This document shows, in pieces, positions 63,369-64,000 of a stretch of 64,000 nt of DNA. Position 1 is the first letter of the stretch. Each line of letters begins with the position of its first letter. The position numbers and the translations under genes were made by a program. Origin of the DNA: Sphingomonas sp. (GTDB taxonomy: Bacteria > Pseudomonadota > Alphaproteobacteria > Sphingomonadales > Sphingomonadaceae). The stretch is from contig NZ_JAIESM010000035.1 of NCBI RefSeq assembly GCF_019746015.1, positions 62,001 to 126,000 on the forward strand, read 5' to 3'. A model generated the notes under the pieces. That model was given only the letters and a program-made list of their open reading frames with translations, did no database searches and was not told the DNA's origin.

Positions 63369-64000
63369 AGCCGGGTCAGCGCCTCTGCCGCCATCATCCG
63401 CGCCTCCCCGTCCAGCCCGGTGCGGTGCATCGCGGCGATGATGTGATAGAAGTATTCGGGCGCCACGCCGTGCCAGTTGGGCGTCTGCATGCCCAGCGCC
63501 GCCAGCAACAGCACCGTGCCCGGCTGGTTGGCCATGGCCGCCCGGTCGATTGCCCGCGTCCAGGCGTCCACGCGACCCAGATCGACCGAAAGATCGCCGG
63601 CGAGCGTCTGCACCGTGCCTTCATCGATGCGGCCGAGCCCGGCCAGCGCGGCAAAGAACATCTGCCGCTTGTGCGCCAGCGCCCCGGCGGTGCCGCCGCG
63701 ATAGGACCGCACATCGGCGCGGCTGTAGCGCCGGTCCATCGATTCATCGGCCAGCGCGAGCATCGCCCAGCCCTCGCTGCCGCGATCGACCGTTGACCAC
63801 CAGGCGAGCGCCGGCGACGCCAGCCCCGCGCTCAGCATCGATGCGATCAGCCGCTCGCGCGCATCATCGCGCGCCGGGGGCAGCTCGGCGGCGGCGCGCG
63901 CCGTCAGGATCAGCCGGGCATAGCGCGCGCGGGCGCCGGTCGGCTCGTCCCACAGCTGGGTCATCACCGCGAGCCGGCGTGCGCGGTCAGCATCGACATA
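63365..64000 (-). CDS. Uncharacterised protein, 3' part only
   Basis: The frame is open from the right window edge to the stop at 63365, giving at least 211 residues; the start lies outside. The sequence is helical and Ala/Leu-rich, with repeat-like helices around WWSTVDRGSEGWAML and MFFAALAGLGRIDEGTVQ. No signal peptide or motif can be judged. The stop overlaps the xerD start, so they form one operon. Confidence 0.75.
   Translation of the reverse strand, partial: YVDADRARRLAVMTQLWDEPTGARARYARLILTARAAAELPPARDDARERLIASMLSAGLASPALAWWSTVDRGSEGWAMLALADESMDRRYSRADVRSYRGGTAGALAHKRQMFFAALAGLGRIDEGTVQTLAGDLSVDLGRVDAWTRAIDRAAMANQPGTVLLLAALGMQTPNWHGVAPEYFYHIIAAMHRTGLDGEARMMAAEALTRL

Noticed and set aside
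1..64000. CRISPR arrays, insertion sequences, prophage
   Set aside because: No regularly spaced repeats, transposase motifs or phage structural genes were seen on either strand.

Overview
This 64 kb window is a high-GC, gene-dense piece of an alphaproteobacterial chromosome, most likely from the Sphingomonadaceae (Sphingomonas-like). The evidence is the alphaproteobacterial gene orders (ffh-rpsP-rimM-trmD-rplS; ispDF next to dusB-ntrY-ntrX-hfq-hflX; xerD-accA; methyltransferase/comF-grxC-nitrilase-DUF1178), a tandem-duplicated Hfq, two large TonB-dependent receptors, secreted S9 and M2 peptidases, several SPOR-domain proteins and Flp pilins. No transposase, prophage, CRISPR array or rRNA was seen. 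Two tRNAs are present (Ser-UGA and Arg-CCU).

Layout. 1-1770: the 5' end of mtaB and a membrane GGDEF/EAL protein whose two catalytic centres are both degraded. 1842-5627: ffh behind a structured leader, then the rpsP-rimM-trmD-rplS translation operon, closed by a strong terminator. 5717-12049: a secreted DPP-IV-type peptidase, asd, an alpha/beta hydrolase, a secreted ACE-like M2 peptidase and rpmE. 12111-16958: a PilZ protein, then a tight three-gene tripartite export operon (ABC-type membrane protein, HlyD-type adaptor, TolC-type channel) in which every ATPase motif of the ABC protein is missing. 16959-18304: a lower-GC DUF2806 gene butted against the 3' end of tRNA-Ser, which looks acquired. 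18441-21459: cell-wall genes (MltB-type transglycosylase, RlpA-SPOR, DD-carboxypeptidase). 21456-26829: a translationally coupled run tmk-holB-metG-tatD-MBL hydrolase-retropepsin-like protease, followed by mazG and a DUF1275 membrane protein.

28435-37515: a minus-strand block with an SDR, hflX, the double-domain hfq, ntrX, ntrY and dusB, then divergent ispDF. 37512-43017: cinA, a COQ10/RatA START protein, lipA, pyrB and a dihydroorotase-like protein lacking its metal ligands, followed by a ParA / ribbon-helix-helix / TPR-SPOR operon reaching 44316. 44483-48660: a SEL1-SPOR protein, serB and miaA with interlocked start codons, a FolM-like SDR and folE. 48888-56963: two TonB receptors flank a glutathione-dependent formaldehyde detoxification set (fghA, VOC protein, frmA) and a SWIB-domain protein. 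57016-64000: tRNA-Arg, DUF1178, a nitrilase-family amidase, grxC, comF, a methyltransferase, mutT, two tandem Flp pilins separated by a terminator, accA, xerD and the start of an uncharacterised gene cut by the window edge.

The strongest candidates for unusual biology are the ABC-exporter operon without an ATPase, the tandem Hfq next to an NtrX that lacks GAFTGA, the structured ffh leader, the ParA/RHH/SPOR operon, and the tRNA-Ser-linked DUF2806 gene. All family calls were made by reading motifs; no database search was run.
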